From contig JAZRTY010000042.1 in assembly GCA_045652245.1 (NCBI GenBank), forward strand, positions 1 through 64,000: 64,000 bases of DNA, given 5' to 3'. Numbering within the stretch: the stretch's first letter is position 1; each line of letters opens with the position of its first letter. The stretch is from SIG622 sp045652245. GTDB taxonomy: Bacteria; Bacillota; Clostridia; Oscillospirales; CAG-382. The notes under the pieces were generated by a model. The model saw only the letters and a program-made list of their open reading frames with translations. It did no database searches and was not told where the DNA came from. Both the position numbers and the translations under genes were made by a program. Below, one piece after another: positions 42,785 to 52,578 of the stretch.

Positions 42785-43633
42785 ATGTTAAAAAAAATAA
42801 CGGCAGCATTTATAACGGCAATGCTTTTTGTAGTTATTACTATGCCACAGGTAAGTGCCAAGGCTCCGGCTCTTGTCGACGGATATGAAATACCGATTGA
42901 CATTAAAGTAAATGGCGTGTATCTTGGCGAAGGGATGAAGGGGTATCTCGAAAATGATACCGTGTATGTTCCGCTTGTAAGTGTAAGTAAGGCACTCGGG
43001 GCTACGGTTTCAGTTGATAAGTTTACCCATAAAACAAGCATTTCAGGTAATGGAAAAAGTCTTGTCCTGCTTGAAAACAAGCCCTACAATATACTCAACG
43101 GCTCTTTCAGTTTTTTTAAGCCCGAAAATGATAATGGAACACTGTATGTTACTGCAAGATTTATTGCCGATATGTTCGGAGCAGATATAAGCTGGGACTC
43201 CTATCGGTATGAGGTAAATCTTACTCTTGACGGCTACACCGTTCCACAGGAATATGTTGAAACAAGATACAATGACGAGGACCTTTTGTGGCTTTCAAGA
43301 ATTGTTTACTGTGAAGCCGGAAGCGTGAGCATTGATGCAAAAATCATGGTAGCAAACGTAATACTTAACCGTAGGGAAAGCCCTCAATTCCCGAACACAA
43401 TACAGGAAGTAATCTGTGATACAAGATTCGGGGTGCAGTTTCCCCCGTCGCAAAGTGATATTATATACAGAACTGCGAACACTCACACAATACTTGCCTG
43501 CAAGGTAGCACTCAATGGTGTTATGCTCGTTCCCGACTGCAAGTATTTTTCCTATACCAGCGATAATTTTTCCTGGGTTTATGAAAACTGTACCCTTTAT
43601 ACTGTAATAGGGAATCAGGCGTTTTATAAGTAA
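42785..43633 (+). CDS. Secreted SleB/CwlJ-like cell wall hydrolase with stalk domain
   Basis: A 282-residue protein with a signal peptide (cleavage near VSAKA at residue 25), a copper-amine-oxidase-N-type stalk domain (about 35-155: GYLENDTVYVPLVSVSKALGA and GTLYVTARFIADMFGADISW), and a Hydrolase_2 domain (about 165-282: LLWLSRIVYCEAGSVSIDAKIMVANVILNR). SleB/CwlJ enzymes degrade spore cortex during germination; this one may act on cortex or vegetative wall. ATGGAGGAATTTTATTT-ATG. Confidence 0.9.
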   Translation: MLKKITAAFITAMLFVVITMPQVSAKAPALVDGYEIPIDIKVNGVYLGEGMKGYLENDTVYVPLVSVSKALGATVSVDKFTHKTSISGNGKSLVLLENKPYNILNGSFSFFKPENDNGTLYVTARFIADMFGADISWDSYRYEVNLTLDGYTVPQEYVETRYNDEDLLWLSRIVYCEAGSVSIDAKIMVANVILNRRESPQFPNTIQEVICDTRFGVQFPPSQSDIIYRTANTHTILACKVALNGVMLVPDCKYFSYTSDNFSWVYENCTLYTVIGNQAFYK

Positions 43634-43649
43634 AATTTAATATTGTTTA

Positions 43650-43732
43650 ATCCCTGATACCGATTTAGTATCAGGGTTTTGTTTATACAAAAACAACCGA
43701 ACTGTTTCACAAAGTGGAACAGTTCGGTAAAA
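43650..43732 (+). terminator. Two successive terminator hairpins
   Basis: CCCTGATACC / GGTATCAGGG-like stem (CTGATAC/GTATCAG) followed by TTTTGTTT, then ACCGAACTGTT / AACAGTTCGGT at about 43697-43729. Confidence 0.75.
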
Positions 43733-43797
43733 GGTGTTAAAGTTTTTGCGTCGCTTTTTTCAAAAAGCGACCGTAGGGTATGGGACGAGTAGTCCCA

Positions 43798-44301
43798 TTA
43801 TTTAAAAAATCTGAATTTTCCTATAATCGGCATTTCACGAGCCTTTCCGGCAAGGGACTGATAAATACCATAAACGGTTGCTGCAAGCGTTGCAAGCTCC
43901 AGAGCCCAGCCTAAAAGACTCACGGGCAAGCTGAGTATCACCCCGATAATCGGAATTGGCAAAAGAAGGAAACTAATCAGTGTAAAAAGCACCGATATTA
44001 CAAGCTCTGCTATAAAAAGTGCAAGTCCCTGTCCGGCGTGAAATTTTACAAAGGCTGATTTCTTTGATGTAACAATTATCGGATAAAGACATACAAACGG
44101 GATATAGCACAAAAGTGCAGATATTTTATTCTCTGCCTTATCCTGTCCTGAATAGCTGCCGGAAAAATCGTTTGTATTAAGCAGTCTTTTAAACGCTTCG
44201 CCACTCTTTTCCTTGTCATTTAAATCAATCTTGGTTTTACATACCGGACAGAAAATATCGTCTTTTGAAACAAAGGTCCCACATTTTTTACATTTTGCCA
44301 T
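43798..44301 (-). CDS. Zinc-ribbon membrane protein
   Basis: A 167-residue protein: N-terminal zinc ribbon (CKKCGTFVSKDDIFCPVC), a polar linker and three or four transmembrane helices (from about residue 60), ending KAREMPIIGKFRFFK. The membrane part resembles DUF4870-type proteins. Function unknown. AGGAAGTAAAAA-ATG upstream. The lipoprotein gene lies 29 bp upstream on the same strand, so the two may be co-transcribed. Confidence 0.8.
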   Translation of the reverse strand: MAKCKKCGTFVSKDDIFCPVCKTKIDLNDKEKSGEAFKRLLNTNDFSGSYSGQDKAENKISALLCYIPFVCLYPIIVTSKKSAFVKFHAGQGLALFIAELVISVLFTLISFLLLPIPIIGVILSLPVSLLGWALELATLAATVYGIYQSLAGKAREMPIIGKFRFFK

Positions 44302-44330
44302 TTTTTACTTCCTTTCTTATCTGTTTGGTT

Positions 44331-44933
44331 TTATTTGTTTTCAACAGCTGTTTCGAAACTTCCAAAGGTTATATTCCCCGAAAGCTCGTCGCCTGTAAAT
44401 TCAAAATATAACGGCAGCGCATCACCTTCGGAAAATTTCACTCCTACAATCGAATTTCCATAAGGAACTTGCGTAAAATACTCATTTTCACCACTATTTA
44501 CATTTTCGACCACCGCTATTTTATCAGAGCTTTGCTTGCTCAGTATATCCAGAAAATCATCAAAGAAAAGCTGCGCTATCGCATTGATTTTTGATACAGC
44601 TTCGGTGGGAAGTGTTGTGTCTATCCCCGAAAAATGTACTGCCACAGATTCCGGCGTACCCGCAACATCATAGTCGATTGTCATTCCACTGTAGGGCTCG
44701 GGCGATTGTAGCTTCAGAGTTGTATTTGCCTTTTCCTTTGTGATAATTGCATCTCCGGCCAGTTCAAAATCCGATGCCGAAAGATTATAGGATATTTCGG
44801 CAGTATACGAGGAATGCATATTGTCCGTAAGACTCTCGAGCATTGATTTCTTTCTTGTTCCCTGCGTGCAGGAAACAAGTCCTGCAACAAGCATCACAGA
44901 CAGCAGAATGTTCAGATAAAGGCTTTTTTTCAT
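44331..44933 (-). CDS. Putative lipoprotein
   Basis: A 200-residue protein with a lipoprotein signal peptide (LVSC at the cleavage site, Cys at residue 22) and a predicted beta-rich extracellular domain. No enzyme motif seen; the alternating strand pattern (TTLKLQSPEPYSGMTIDYDV) resembles LolA/LppX-like folds, but this is weak. Preceded by GAAGGGAGCAAAAA-ATG. Confidence 0.75.
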   Translation of the reverse strand: MKKSLYLNILLSVMLVAGLVSCTQGTRKKSMLESLTDNMHSSYTAEISYNLSASDFELAGDAIITKEKANTTLKLQSPEPYSGMTIDYDVAGTPESVAVHFSGIDTTLPTEAVSKINAIAQLFFDDFLDILSKQSSDKIAVVENVNSGENEYFTQVPYGNSIVGVKFSEGDALPLYFEFTGDELSGNITFGSFETAVENK

Positions 44934-44975
44934 TTTTTGCTCCCTTCAAATATTAAATTTTCGGAAGCTATAATT

Positions 44976-45902
44976 TTATTTTAAAAGCTCACAAATAAGC
45001 TTTGCACAGCACTCCGGTAGTTGCGAAGCGATAACTCCGTATTCTGAATACTCCCGTGACAATCTTTCGCCAGCTGAACCGTGAAGATACGCCGACACGA
45101 CAGCACTTTCAAAAAGCGATGCCCCTTGGGAAACAAAGGCTGTAATCATACCTGCCAGAACATCTCCCGTTCCACCCTTTGCAAGAGCGCTATTGCCGGT
45201 AGGATTTATACAGATACGTTTCCCTTTTTCGCAAATTACCGTCGGCACCCCTTTAAGCAGTAGTGTACAATTATATTTTTCTGAAAATTCAAGAGCGTAT
45301 TTTATTCTGTTTTTTTCGATTTCAGAAACAGAAAATCCTGTAAGTCTTGAAAATTCAAGAGGATGTGGTGTGAGAATAATTTTGCAGTTTGCTTCCGATA
45401 GTACATTTATATTTTCGGAAACTGCATTTATTCCGTCCGCATCAATAATTAACGGAATTTTTGCGTTTTTTATAATTTCAAATATTCTTTCGCTTTTTTC
45501 TCTGCTTTTCGAAAGTCCACAGCCGATAAGAAAAGCCGAGCATTTTTCACTATATTCAAGGAGTACTTTTGTGCCGTGTTTTCCTTCTTCAATCGGCAGG
45601 AAAACCGTTTCGTAAAGAGAATTTTTAAGAACATCCGTAACAGCCTTTTCGCAAGCCATAACAGTAAGCCCTGCACCACAACGAAGCGAGCCGAGTGCGC
45701 AAAGGTAAGCTGCTCCCGTCATATCCCGACTTCCTACATGAAGAAGTGCCTTACCGTAGCTGCCTTTATTTGAATTTTTGTATCGTTTTGGAAGGTATTT
45801 ACGAAAAAGCTCATCGTCTGCAAGAAGCGGCGTAACTTCTGTATTTTCAAAAATGCTCTTATCTATCCCTGCCTTTTCACAGTATTCCTGTGTCAAAACC
45901 AT
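44976..45902 (-). CDS. nnrD: ADP/ATP-dependent (S)-NAD(P)H-hydrate dehydratase
   Basis: A 308-residue ribokinase-fold enzyme that repairs hydrated NAD(P)H. Motifs: KGSYGKALLHVGSRDMTGAA near 46-65, PLIIDADGIN near 150, ILTPHPLEFSRL near 176 and the catalytic NSALAKGGTGDVLAGMI near 237 (anion hole and base). The N-terminal epimerase (YjeF) domain of bifunctional relatives is absent and is replaced by a 40-residue extension. AACGAAAGGAAAAAATGAAAA upstream. Confidence 0.9.
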   Translation of the reverse strand: MVLTQEYCEKAGIDKSIFENTEVTPLLADDELFRKYLPKRYKNSNKGSYGKALLHVGSRDMTGAAYLCALGSLRCGAGLTVMACEKAVTDVLKNSLYETVFLPIEEGKHGTKVLLEYSEKCSAFLIGCGLSKSREKSERIFEIIKNAKIPLIIDADGINAVSENINVLSEANCKIILTPHPLEFSRLTGFSVSEIEKNRIKYALEFSEKYNCTLLLKGVPTVICEKGKRICINPTGNSALAKGGTGDVLAGMITAFVSQGASLFESAVVSAYLHGSAGERLSREYSEYGVIASQLPECCAKLICELLK

Positions 45903-46173
45903 TTTTCATTTTTTCCTTTCGTTGTGCTTGGTGTTTTGCAGTTGAAAATTCGTTTTTTTAAGTTTCTCCCCTTGCTGTGTATTCTCACCCAAAAATGCTT
46001 TTTGAATACTATATACAGAGGGCAAGCCCATATGCCCTGAAAACAAAATTCGAAGCTCAAAGCTTTTTACAAATTTTCAAAAAGCAGAATAAGACGTTAT
46101 TTTCCCGGCAAGAATAAAATCAGGAAAATAAAAACATAATTCATACACAAGCGTTGTATGGCAAAAGTGGAGA

Positions 46174-46551
46174 GTGAATAAATTGACAATACGAAGAGGA
46201 GATATTTATTACGCAGATTTAAGTCCGGTTATTGGCTCTGAACAAGGAGGTATTCGGCCTGTACTTATAGTCCAGAATGATGTAGGGAACAGGTATAGTC
46301 CCACAGTTATTGCTGCTGCCATTACAAGCCGTACCGATAAAAGCAAGCTCCCGACACATATTGAGGTGTTTGCCGACAAGTACGGTCTTGCAAGGGATTC
46401 GGTAATACTGCTTGAACAGATAAGAACTCTTGACAAGAAGAGACTAAAAGAGAAAATGGGGCATCTTGACGATGACGTAATGAACAGAGTCAATGATGCA
46501 ATTACCGTGAGCTTCGGACTTGGCGAAGATACCGGACAATTTATAGGATAG
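46174..46551 (+). CDS. EndoA/MazF-type mRNA interferase (chromosomal)
   Basis: 125 residues, closely matching the Bacillus EndoA type: RRGDIYYADLSPVIGSEQGG, RPVLIVQNDVGNRYSPTVI, AAITSRTDKSKLPTH, VILLEQIRTLDKKRL. It cleaves mRNA at specific short sites. Start is GTG 46174 or, better placed behind GGAGAGTGAATAAA, TTG 46183. No MazE-like antitoxin gene is adjacent; the upstream 270 bp hold none. A terminator follows. Confidence 0.93.
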   Translation: MNKLTIRRGDIYYADLSPVIGSEQGGIRPVLIVQNDVGNRYSPTVIAAAITSRTDKSKLPTHIEVFADKYGLARDSVILLEQIRTLDKKRLKEKMGHLDDDVMNRVNDAITVSFGLGEDTGQFIG

Positions 46552-46565
46552 CAAAGCTAATCCCA

Positions 46566-46594
46566 CTATGAACGGAGTTTTTCTCCGTTCTTTT
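46566..46594. terminator. Terminator between endoA and ispF
   Basis: GAACGGAG / CTCCGTTC with a TTTTT loop, followed by TTTTTTTA; convergent genes on both sides. Confidence 0.85.
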
Positions 46595-46595
46595 T

Positions 46596-47069
46596 TTATT
46601 TCTCAAGAATTACTACTGCGTGAGCTGAAATCCCCTCGCATCTTCCCGTAAAACCGAGATGCTCCTCTGTTGTTGCCTTTATATTTACATTATTCTTGTC
46701 GGTACATATAATTTTTGCGATATTCTCCCTCATTTCGGGAATAAAGGAAGCAAGCTTTGGCTTTTGTGCAATTACCGTAATATCGCAGTTGCCGAAGCTA
46801 TAGCCTTCGGCATCCATTAGTTTTTTTACTTCCGAAAGCAACAGCGTGCTTGCTATTCCCTTATATTTTTCGTCGGTATCGGGAAAGTGCATTCCTATAT
46901 CCCCCAATGCCATAGCACCAAGGAGTGCATCACAAAGAGCATGAAGCAAAACGTCTGCGTCGGAATGTCCGAGAAGACCTGATTCGTGTGGAATTTTTAC
47001 TCCACCCAGAATTAAATCTCTCCCCTTTACAAGTGCGTGAACATCATATCCGTGACCTATTCTGTACAT
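46596..47069 (-). CDS. ispF: 2-C-methyl-D-erythritol 2,4-cyclodiphosphate synthase
   Basis: A 157-residue enzyme of the MEP isoprenoid pathway. RIGHGYDVH at the N-terminus (D8 and H10 zinc ligands), GLLGHSDADVLLHALCDALLGA, DIGMHFPDTD and TTEEHLGFTGRCEGISAHAV. Full length. It begins 2 bp after the ispD stop, so the two steps are translated together. Confidence 0.96.
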   Translation of the reverse strand: MYRIGHGYDVHALVKGRDLILGGVKIPHESGLLGHSDADVLLHALCDALLGAMALGDIGMHFPDTDEKYKGIASTLLLSEVKKLMDAEGYSFGNCDITVIAQKPKLASFIPEMRENIAKIICTDKNNVNIKATTEEHLGFTGRCEGISAHAVVILEK

Positions 47070-47071
47070 AT

Positions 47072-47824
47072 TTACTTATCCTTTCCCACTTTGCGATTTT
47101 CAAGAAGTGCTTTTGCTATAACTATATCCTCGGAATATGTGATTTTGATGTTTTCACTACTCCCCCTTGAAAGCTTTACTTTAAAAGACGCATTCTCAAG
47201 AAGCGAGCTGTCATCAGTTGCCAGAAATCCGTCTCTTTCGGCTATAGCAAGACTTGCTGCATACATTTCAAAGCTGAATATCTGTGGAGTCTGAATATTA
47301 TAAAGCCCCTCTCTGTCTACACTGTCCAGAATAAACTCGGAGCTGCTTGCCCTTTTCATTGTATCTGTTGAAGGTACAGCACATACTGCGCTTCCGTATT
47401 TTTTTGCATCAGAAATTGCATTTCGTATTATTTCTTCACTAATGAGTGGTCTTGCTCCGTCATGAATTGCCACAAATTCTGTCTGGAGTTCGGAAAAGGC
47501 GAATTTGAATGCCTTTGAAACAGACTCCTGACGAGTAGTTCCACCTTCGATTACCGAAAACACCTTGGTGTAGTTTTTATTCTTTACAATTTCCTCGTAT
47601 TTCCCGATATCTTCTTTTTTGCAGGAGATTATAATTCTTGTAACCTCAGAAAAAGCACTGAAGGCTTCTATCGAATATTCTATTGCATATTTTTCGCATA
47701 GCACAAGTAAGGGCTTTGAAACTCCACCGGCACGACTTCCGCTTCCACCTGCAGCGATTATGACAGTTATGCTTCCTTTTTTGTCTTTTCTGACTTTTTT
47801 CGTGTTTTTTGAAAAAAGCTGCAT
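47072..47824 (-). CDS. ispD: 2-C-methyl-D-erythritol 4-phosphate cytidylyltransferase
   Basis: About 250 residues from ATG at 47824, behind GGCAGGGGAGAAAAA. After a basic leader of about 20 residues comes VIIAAGGSGSRAG (CTP binding), KPLLVLCEKYAIEYSI, FVAIHDGARPLIS and DTMKRAS; the C-terminus has FLATDDSSLLE. Immediately upstream of ispF. Confidence 0.94.
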   Translation of the reverse strand: MQLFSKNTKKVRKDKKGSITVIIAAGGSGSRAGGVSKPLLVLCEKYAIEYSIEAFSAFSEVTRIIISCKKEDIGKYEEIVKNKNYTKVFSVIEGGTTRQESVSKAFKFAFSELQTEFVAIHDGARPLISEEIIRNAISDAKKYGSAVCAVPSTDTMKRASSSEFILDSVDREGLYNIQTPQIFSFEMYAASLAIAERDGFLATDDSSLLENASFKVKLSRGSSENIKITYSEDIVIAKALLENRKVGKDK

Positions 47825-48083
47825 TTTTTCTCCCCTGCCTTTCAAAAATTCATTTTACTGTCTATATTTTAACAGATAAGAATGTACAGTCAATACCATT
47901 TTCGGTAAAGTAATTGTTAATAGAATTGTTCATAATCCAAAAAAATTAACAAAAACTGCATTTTTGACCACGAAATACATTAAAAATTACTATTTATTCA
48001 AAAAATGCTCTTGTTTTTGATACGAATTATATATTATAATGTAACTTGGAATGTTTTGTTTGCATTCAAATTTTGAAAAAAGG

Positions 48084-48908
48084 ATGAGTAAAGCCTTGAG
48101 TTTTGAATTTGAAAGTATAACTTCAAGAAAAAACCCGAAAATAATACGAGCTTGTTCCTTTGCAGATAAAAAATACCGTGACAAAGAGGGGTTCTTTACC
48201 TTTGAAGGGGAAAAGCTCTTCTCAGAAGCAATCACTTCGGAAATTGAAATTCGTGAAGTGTATTTTACAGAGCGTGCAGAAAAAAACTGCAGCGAGCTTC
48301 TGTCAAGGGCATACAGTCTCGGAGCAAGTCTTTACCTTGTTACAGATGAGGTCTACGACAAGCTGACATACGAGAAGGCTTCACAGCAGATTTTTGTGCT
48401 TGCAAAAAAGCCTGAAATTCCAATTTTCAGCAAGGAAGCTGCAACAGGCGGCTTTGTTCTCCTTGAGGGTGTCAGAGATCCGTCTAATGTCGGTGCAATC
48501 CTGCGTACATGTTTAGCGCTCGGCAGCGACAGAATCATACTAAGTTCTGACTGTGCTGACGTTTTCGGATACAAGACGGTTCGTGCAGCTATGGGTGCAG
48601 TTTTTCGTGCAAAGCTTTATACGGCAGATAACATATCGGAATGTATAAAGCTTTTGAAAAAGAATGGCAAGGTTTATGCCACCGCCTTAAGCGATGATGC
48701 AATCAGTATTTCAGATGTGGAATTTTTAAAAAGCGATAGTATCGTAATCGGAAACGAAGGACACGGAGTATCACAGGAAGTTTTGTCCGGTTGCGACAAA
48801 ACGGTGATTATACCGATGATGTATGAGAGCGAATCGCTGAATGCTTCTGTTGCCGCTGCAATTTTCATCTGGGAAAAGGCAAGAAAAACACTTGAAGAAT
48901 ACAGATAA
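48084..48908 (+). CDS. TrmH/SpoU-family RNA 2'-O-methyltransferase
   Basis: About 275 residues. N-terminal substrate-binding domain (ITSRKNPKIIRACSFADKKYRDKEGFFTFEGEKL) and a SPOUT knot: GGFVLLEGVRDPSNVGAILRTC (motif 1), SDSIVIGNEGHGVS (motif 2) and IPMMYESESLNASVAAAI (motif 3). It probably methylates a ribose in 23S rRNA or tRNA; the exact site is unknown. The AAGGATGAG ribosome site overlaps ATG 48084, so TTG at 48096 is also possible. Confidence 0.9.
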   Translation: MSKALSFEFESITSRKNPKIIRACSFADKKYRDKEGFFTFEGEKLFSEAITSEIEIREVYFTERAEKNCSELLSRAYSLGASLYLVTDEVYDKLTYEKASQQIFVLAKKPEIPIFSKEAATGGFVLLEGVRDPSNVGAILRTCLALGSDRIILSSDCADVFGYKTVRAAMGAVFRAKLYTADNISECIKLLKKNGKVYATALSDDAISISDVEFLKSDSIVIGNEGHGVSQEVLSGCDKTVIIPMMYESESLNASVAAAIFIWEKARKTLEEYR

Positions 48909-48964
48909 ACAACATTTATCACATATTCCCACATTACGTAGTAATGCTCTGACGGAGGAATGTA

Positions 48965-50242
48965 ATGTACGAAAAATTATATGCTATCTGGCTTTCCGAT
49001 GCTCTGATGCCGGGAAGCATACATGTAAAGCCGTTGCTTGAAAAATACCACAGCTTTACCGAAATATTCGGACTGGGCGAGGATGACTATGCACAGCTTG
49101 GCATCCGTCGCGGAAGCGAAATAATGAAAAGACTTCTGTGCAAGAATACCGAAAGTGCAAAAAAGAGTCTTGAATTTTGTAATTATAACTACTTTGGCAT
49201 TATAGAATATAACAGCGAAAGCTATCCTCAACGGCTAAAGGCAATAAAAAATCCACCGCCTGTTCTATATGTGCGTGGAAGAATGATAAATTTCAACGAC
49301 AATGTCTGCATAGGTATTGTCGGAACACGAAGCTACACCGATATCGGCTGGGATTCCACCTATAAAATTGCAGGTGGAATTGCAAAGGGTGGTGCAGTTG
49401 TTGTCACGGGACTTGCTTCGGGCATTGATACGGCTGCAACAAGAGCAGCACTCGAATCCTCGGGCTTTGCTGTCGGAGTTATAGGTTCGGGACTTGAAAC
49501 GATTTATCCGTCGGAAAACACAGAGCTTTTCCATACTATGTACAAAAGCGGTCTTGTAATTTCCGAGCTTGCTCCGTTTTCTAAAATCTCCGGCAAATAT
49601 TTTCCTGTGCGAAACAGAATTATCAGTGGTCTGTGTCAGGGAGTTCTTGTAGGAGAAGGAAATGTAAAAAGTGGCGCTATGATAACTGCTTCCCATGCAA
49701 GTGAACAGGGGCGGCACGTTTTTGCAATACCCGGAGATATAAGCAGCGAAGAAAGTTCAGGAGTAAACAAGCTCATTCGTGAAGGGGCAATTCCTGTTTT
49801 TGAAGCCTCGGATGTGCTTTCAAAGTATGCTTTTCTCTATCCTCATAAAATAGTAAGTGCCGAAGCGAAAAACTCAAAAACCGTTCCTGCCGAGCGTTCA
49901 AGCAAACGGATAAGGGCATTTTCAAAGGTACAGAACAAAAGCGTGAACGCTTTTGCACGAGGCGAAAAATCCGATATTGAAATAACTCCTGATACCCCGG
50001 CGGTAAACACTGCCGCAAATACAGCAGAAAACACCCCGGAAAAAGCACCAACTTCCCCACCGCCAAACTTTAGTGACAGGGAAAATCGTGTATTTCTTGC
50101 TTTAAGCTGTGATACACCGAAAAACACCGATACCATTTCAATCGAAACCGATATGTCTACCGACGAGGTTTTGGGAATACTTACATCTCTTGAGCTTTCA
50201 GGCTATGTCAGCAGTATTGGTGGTAATTATAAGAAAAACTGA
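48965..50242 (+). CDS. dprA: DNA-processing protein DprA
   Basis: A 425-residue protein. N-terminal helical/SAM-like part (1-90), Rossmann DprA core (about 100-300: VGTRSYTDIG, VTGLASGIDTAATRAAL, VISELAPFSK, YFPVRNRIISGLC, VEGNVKSGAMITASHASEQGRHVFAIPGDI) and a C-terminal winged helix (about 365-425). An Ala/Pro/Thr-rich linker of about 60 residues separates them. DprA loads RecA on incoming single-stranded DNA, so competence machinery may exist. GACGGAGGAATGTA-ATG; topA follows by 39 bp. Confidence 0.94.
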   Translation: MYEKLYAIWLSDALMPGSIHVKPLLEKYHSFTEIFGLGEDDYAQLGIRRGSEIMKRLLCKNTESAKKSLEFCNYNYFGIIEYNSESYPQRLKAIKNPPPVLYVRGRMINFNDNVCIGIVGTRSYTDIGWDSTYKIAGGIAKGGAVVVTGLASGIDTAATRAALESSGFAVGVIGSGLETIYPSENTELFHTMYKSGLVISELAPFSKISGKYFPVRNRIISGLCQGVLVGEGNVKSGAMITASHASEQGRHVFAIPGDISSEESSGVNKLIREGAIPVFEASDVLSKYAFLYPHKIVSAEAKNSKTVPAERSSKRIRAFSKVQNKSVNAFARGEKSDIEITPDTPAVNTAANTAENTPEKAPTSPPPNFSDRENRVFLALSCDTPKNTDTISIETDMSTDEVLGILTSLELSGYVSSIGGNYKKN

Positions 50243-50281
50243 CTACAAAAACGACATAATCTTGCGAAAGGATATAAACAA

Positions 50282-52525
50282 ATGGCAAATCTTGTAATAG
50301 TTGAGTCGCCTACAAAGGCAGGAACAATCAAAGGTTATCTCGGAAAGGGCTACAAGGTTGTAGCTTCAAAGGGACATATAAGAGATTTACCCAAAAGCTC
50401 TCTTGGAATTGATATCGAAAATGACTTTGAGCCTAAGTATATAAACATCAGAGGTAAGGGTCCGCTGATTTCCGAGCTTAAAAAGGAAGCAAAAAATGCA
50501 GAGCTTGTATATCTTGCAACCGACCTTGACCGTGAAGGAGAGGCTATTTCCTGGCATCTTATGAACACACTCGAGCTTTCACCCGATAAAGCAAAGCGTG
50601 TTACCTTTAACGAAATCACAAAGGGTGCAATAAGAGAAGCAATAAAGCATCCCAGAGAAATTGATATGAATCTTGTGGACTCTCAGCAGGCAAGACGAAT
50701 TTTCGACAGAATCGTGGGTTACAAGGTAAGCCCGATTCTCTGGAAGAAAATCAAAAGCGGTCTTTCGGCAGGTCGTGTTCAGTCTGTTGCTACAAGAATT
50801 ATAGTTGAACGTGAAAACGAAATCCGTTCCTTTATTCCGGAAGAATACTGGAATATTGATGTAAACCTTGAAACAGGTGATAAAAAGCCCTTTAAAGCTT
50901 CATTTTTCGGTGATAAGAATGGAAAAATCGAGCTGAAGTGTGAAAAAGATGCAAGAAAAGTGGAAAGCGCAACGATAAATTCCCAATTTTCTGTTGCAAG
51001 TATCAAGAAATCAAAACGCAACAAAAATCCTGCTCCTCCCTTTACCACCTCAACTCTTCAGCAGGAGGCTAACCGTGCGTTGGGCTTCCATTCGGAAAAG
51101 ACAATGAGAGTAGCGCAGGAGCTTTATGAAGGTGTAAGCCTTGCCTCCTTCGGAACTCAGGGTCTTATAACCTATATGAGAACAGACTCGCTCAGAATTT
51201 CCGAAACTGCACAGGAAGCGGCAAAGTTCTATATTACAGAAAAGTTCGGCGAAAAGTATTATCCTGCAAAGCCGAGAGTATATAAAACAAAAAAGGGTGC
51301 ACAGGACGCACACGAAGCAATCCGTCCTGCAGATATGCGCTTTGAACCGGACTCTATCAAGGCTTCCCTTTCTGCTGACCAATATAGACTCTACAAGCTC
51401 ATCTGGGACAGATTCGTTTCAAGCCAGATGGAATCGGCAGTTCTTGATACAGTAAGTGCCGACATTGAAAGTGCAGGCTATATTTTCAGAGCCTCAGGCT
51501 ACATTGTGGCATTCCCGGGCTTTATGGCACTTTATGAGGAAAAGACAGATGATGAAGGCGACGAAATGCGTGAGAGTGCACTTCCGAATATGGCAAGCGG
51601 CGATAAGCTTGCAATGAAGGAGCTTTTGCCAAGTCAGCATTTCACACAGCCACCGGCAAGATTCAATGAAGCAACTCTGATAAAGGTACTCGAGGAAAAG
51701 GGTATTGGAAGACCCTCTACCTACACCCCCACCATAACAACAATAATCCAAAGAGGTTATGTTGAACGTGACGGTAAGTCCTTTATCCCGACCTCCTTGG
51801 GTGAGGTTACGACAAAATTTATGTGCGATAATTTTGCACAGATTGTCGATTACAACTTTACTGCAAATATGGAGGACGAGCTTGACGAGGTTGAAGACGG
51901 CAACAGAGATATGCTCGAGGTTCTTAAAAACTTCTATGGTAAATTTGAAAATGACCTGAAGGAGGCAGAAATCAAGGCTCAGAAGGGTGACTACAAAATC
52001 AAGGCACAGGAAACAGATATTATCTGTGACAAGTGTGGAAGCCTTATGGTAATAAAAAACGGAAGATTCGGAAAATTTGCAGCCTGCCCGAACTACCCCG
52101 AATGTAAGAACACAAAGCCTCTTGACAGCGACGGGAAACTCGCTGTTAAGAAAGAAGAAAAAGCAGAAAAGGTAAAATACGCTCCCGACGACATGAAGTG
52201 TCCTGCGTGTGGCGGAAAAATGGTAATAAAGAAGGGCAGATTCGGCTCCTTCTATGCCTGTGAAAAATACCCCGAATGTAAGACAACAAAGGCTATTACC
52301 AAGGACACAAACGTAAAATGTCCCCTTTGTTCATCAAAGATTGTTATAAAGCACGGACGCAAAAAAACTGTATTTTACAGCTGTGAAGCATATCCTGATT
52401 GCAGCTTCTCAACCTGGGATATTCCGCTTGAAGAAAAGTGTCCTCAGTGCGGCGGACTTCTTCTTCGCAAGAAGGGCAAGGAAAATGTTTACTGCTACAA
52501 TGAAAAGTGTGGCTATAAAAAATAA
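50282..52525 (+). CDS. topA: DNA topoisomerase I
   Basis: A 747-residue type IA topoisomerase. TOPRIM domain (ANLVIVESPTKAGTIKGYLG; ATDLDREGEAISWHL), catalytic tyrosine in GLITYMRTDSLRIS (about 298), EEKGIGRPSTYTPTI, and four C-terminal zinc ribbons (CDKCG...CPNYPEC, CPACG...CEKYPEC, CPLCS...CEAYPDC, CPQCG...CYNEKC). It relaxes negative supercoils. GCGAAAGGATATAAACAA-ATG; dprA-topA order is usual in Firmicutes. Confidence 0.97.
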   Translation: MANLVIVESPTKAGTIKGYLGKGYKVVASKGHIRDLPKSSLGIDIENDFEPKYINIRGKGPLISELKKEAKNAELVYLATDLDREGEAISWHLMNTLELSPDKAKRVTFNEITKGAIREAIKHPREIDMNLVDSQQARRIFDRIVGYKVSPILWKKIKSGLSAGRVQSVATRIIVERENEIRSFIPEEYWNIDVNLETGDKKPFKASFFGDKNGKIELKCEKDARKVESATINSQFSVASIKKSKRNKNPAPPFTTSTLQQEANRALGFHSEKTMRVAQELYEGVSLASFGTQGLITYMRTDSLRISETAQEAAKFYITEKFGEKYYPAKPRVYKTKKGAQDAHEAIRPADMRFEPDSIKASLSADQYRLYKLIWDRFVSSQMESAVLDTVSADIESAGYIFRASGYIVAFPGFMALYEEKTDDEGDEMRESALPNMASGDKLAMKELLPSQHFTQPPARFNEATLIKVLEEKGIGRPSTYTPTITTIIQRGYVERDGKSFIPTSLGEVTTKFMCDNFAQIVDYNFTANMEDELDEVEDGNRDMLEVLKNFYGKFENDLKEAEIKAQKGDYKIKAQETDIICDKCGSLMVIKNGRFGKFAACPNYPECKNTKPLDSDGKLAVKKEEKAEKVKYAPDDMKCPACGGKMVIKKGRFGSFYACEKYPECKTTKAITKDTNVKCPLCSSKIVIKHGRKKTVFYSCEAYPDCSFSTWDIPLEEKCPQCGGLLLRKKGKENVYCYNEKCGYKK

Positions 52526-52578
52526 GTCCCGAAATAATCTTTTAAGTTTTTTCCCAAAGCTATGAAAGGAATAGTTAT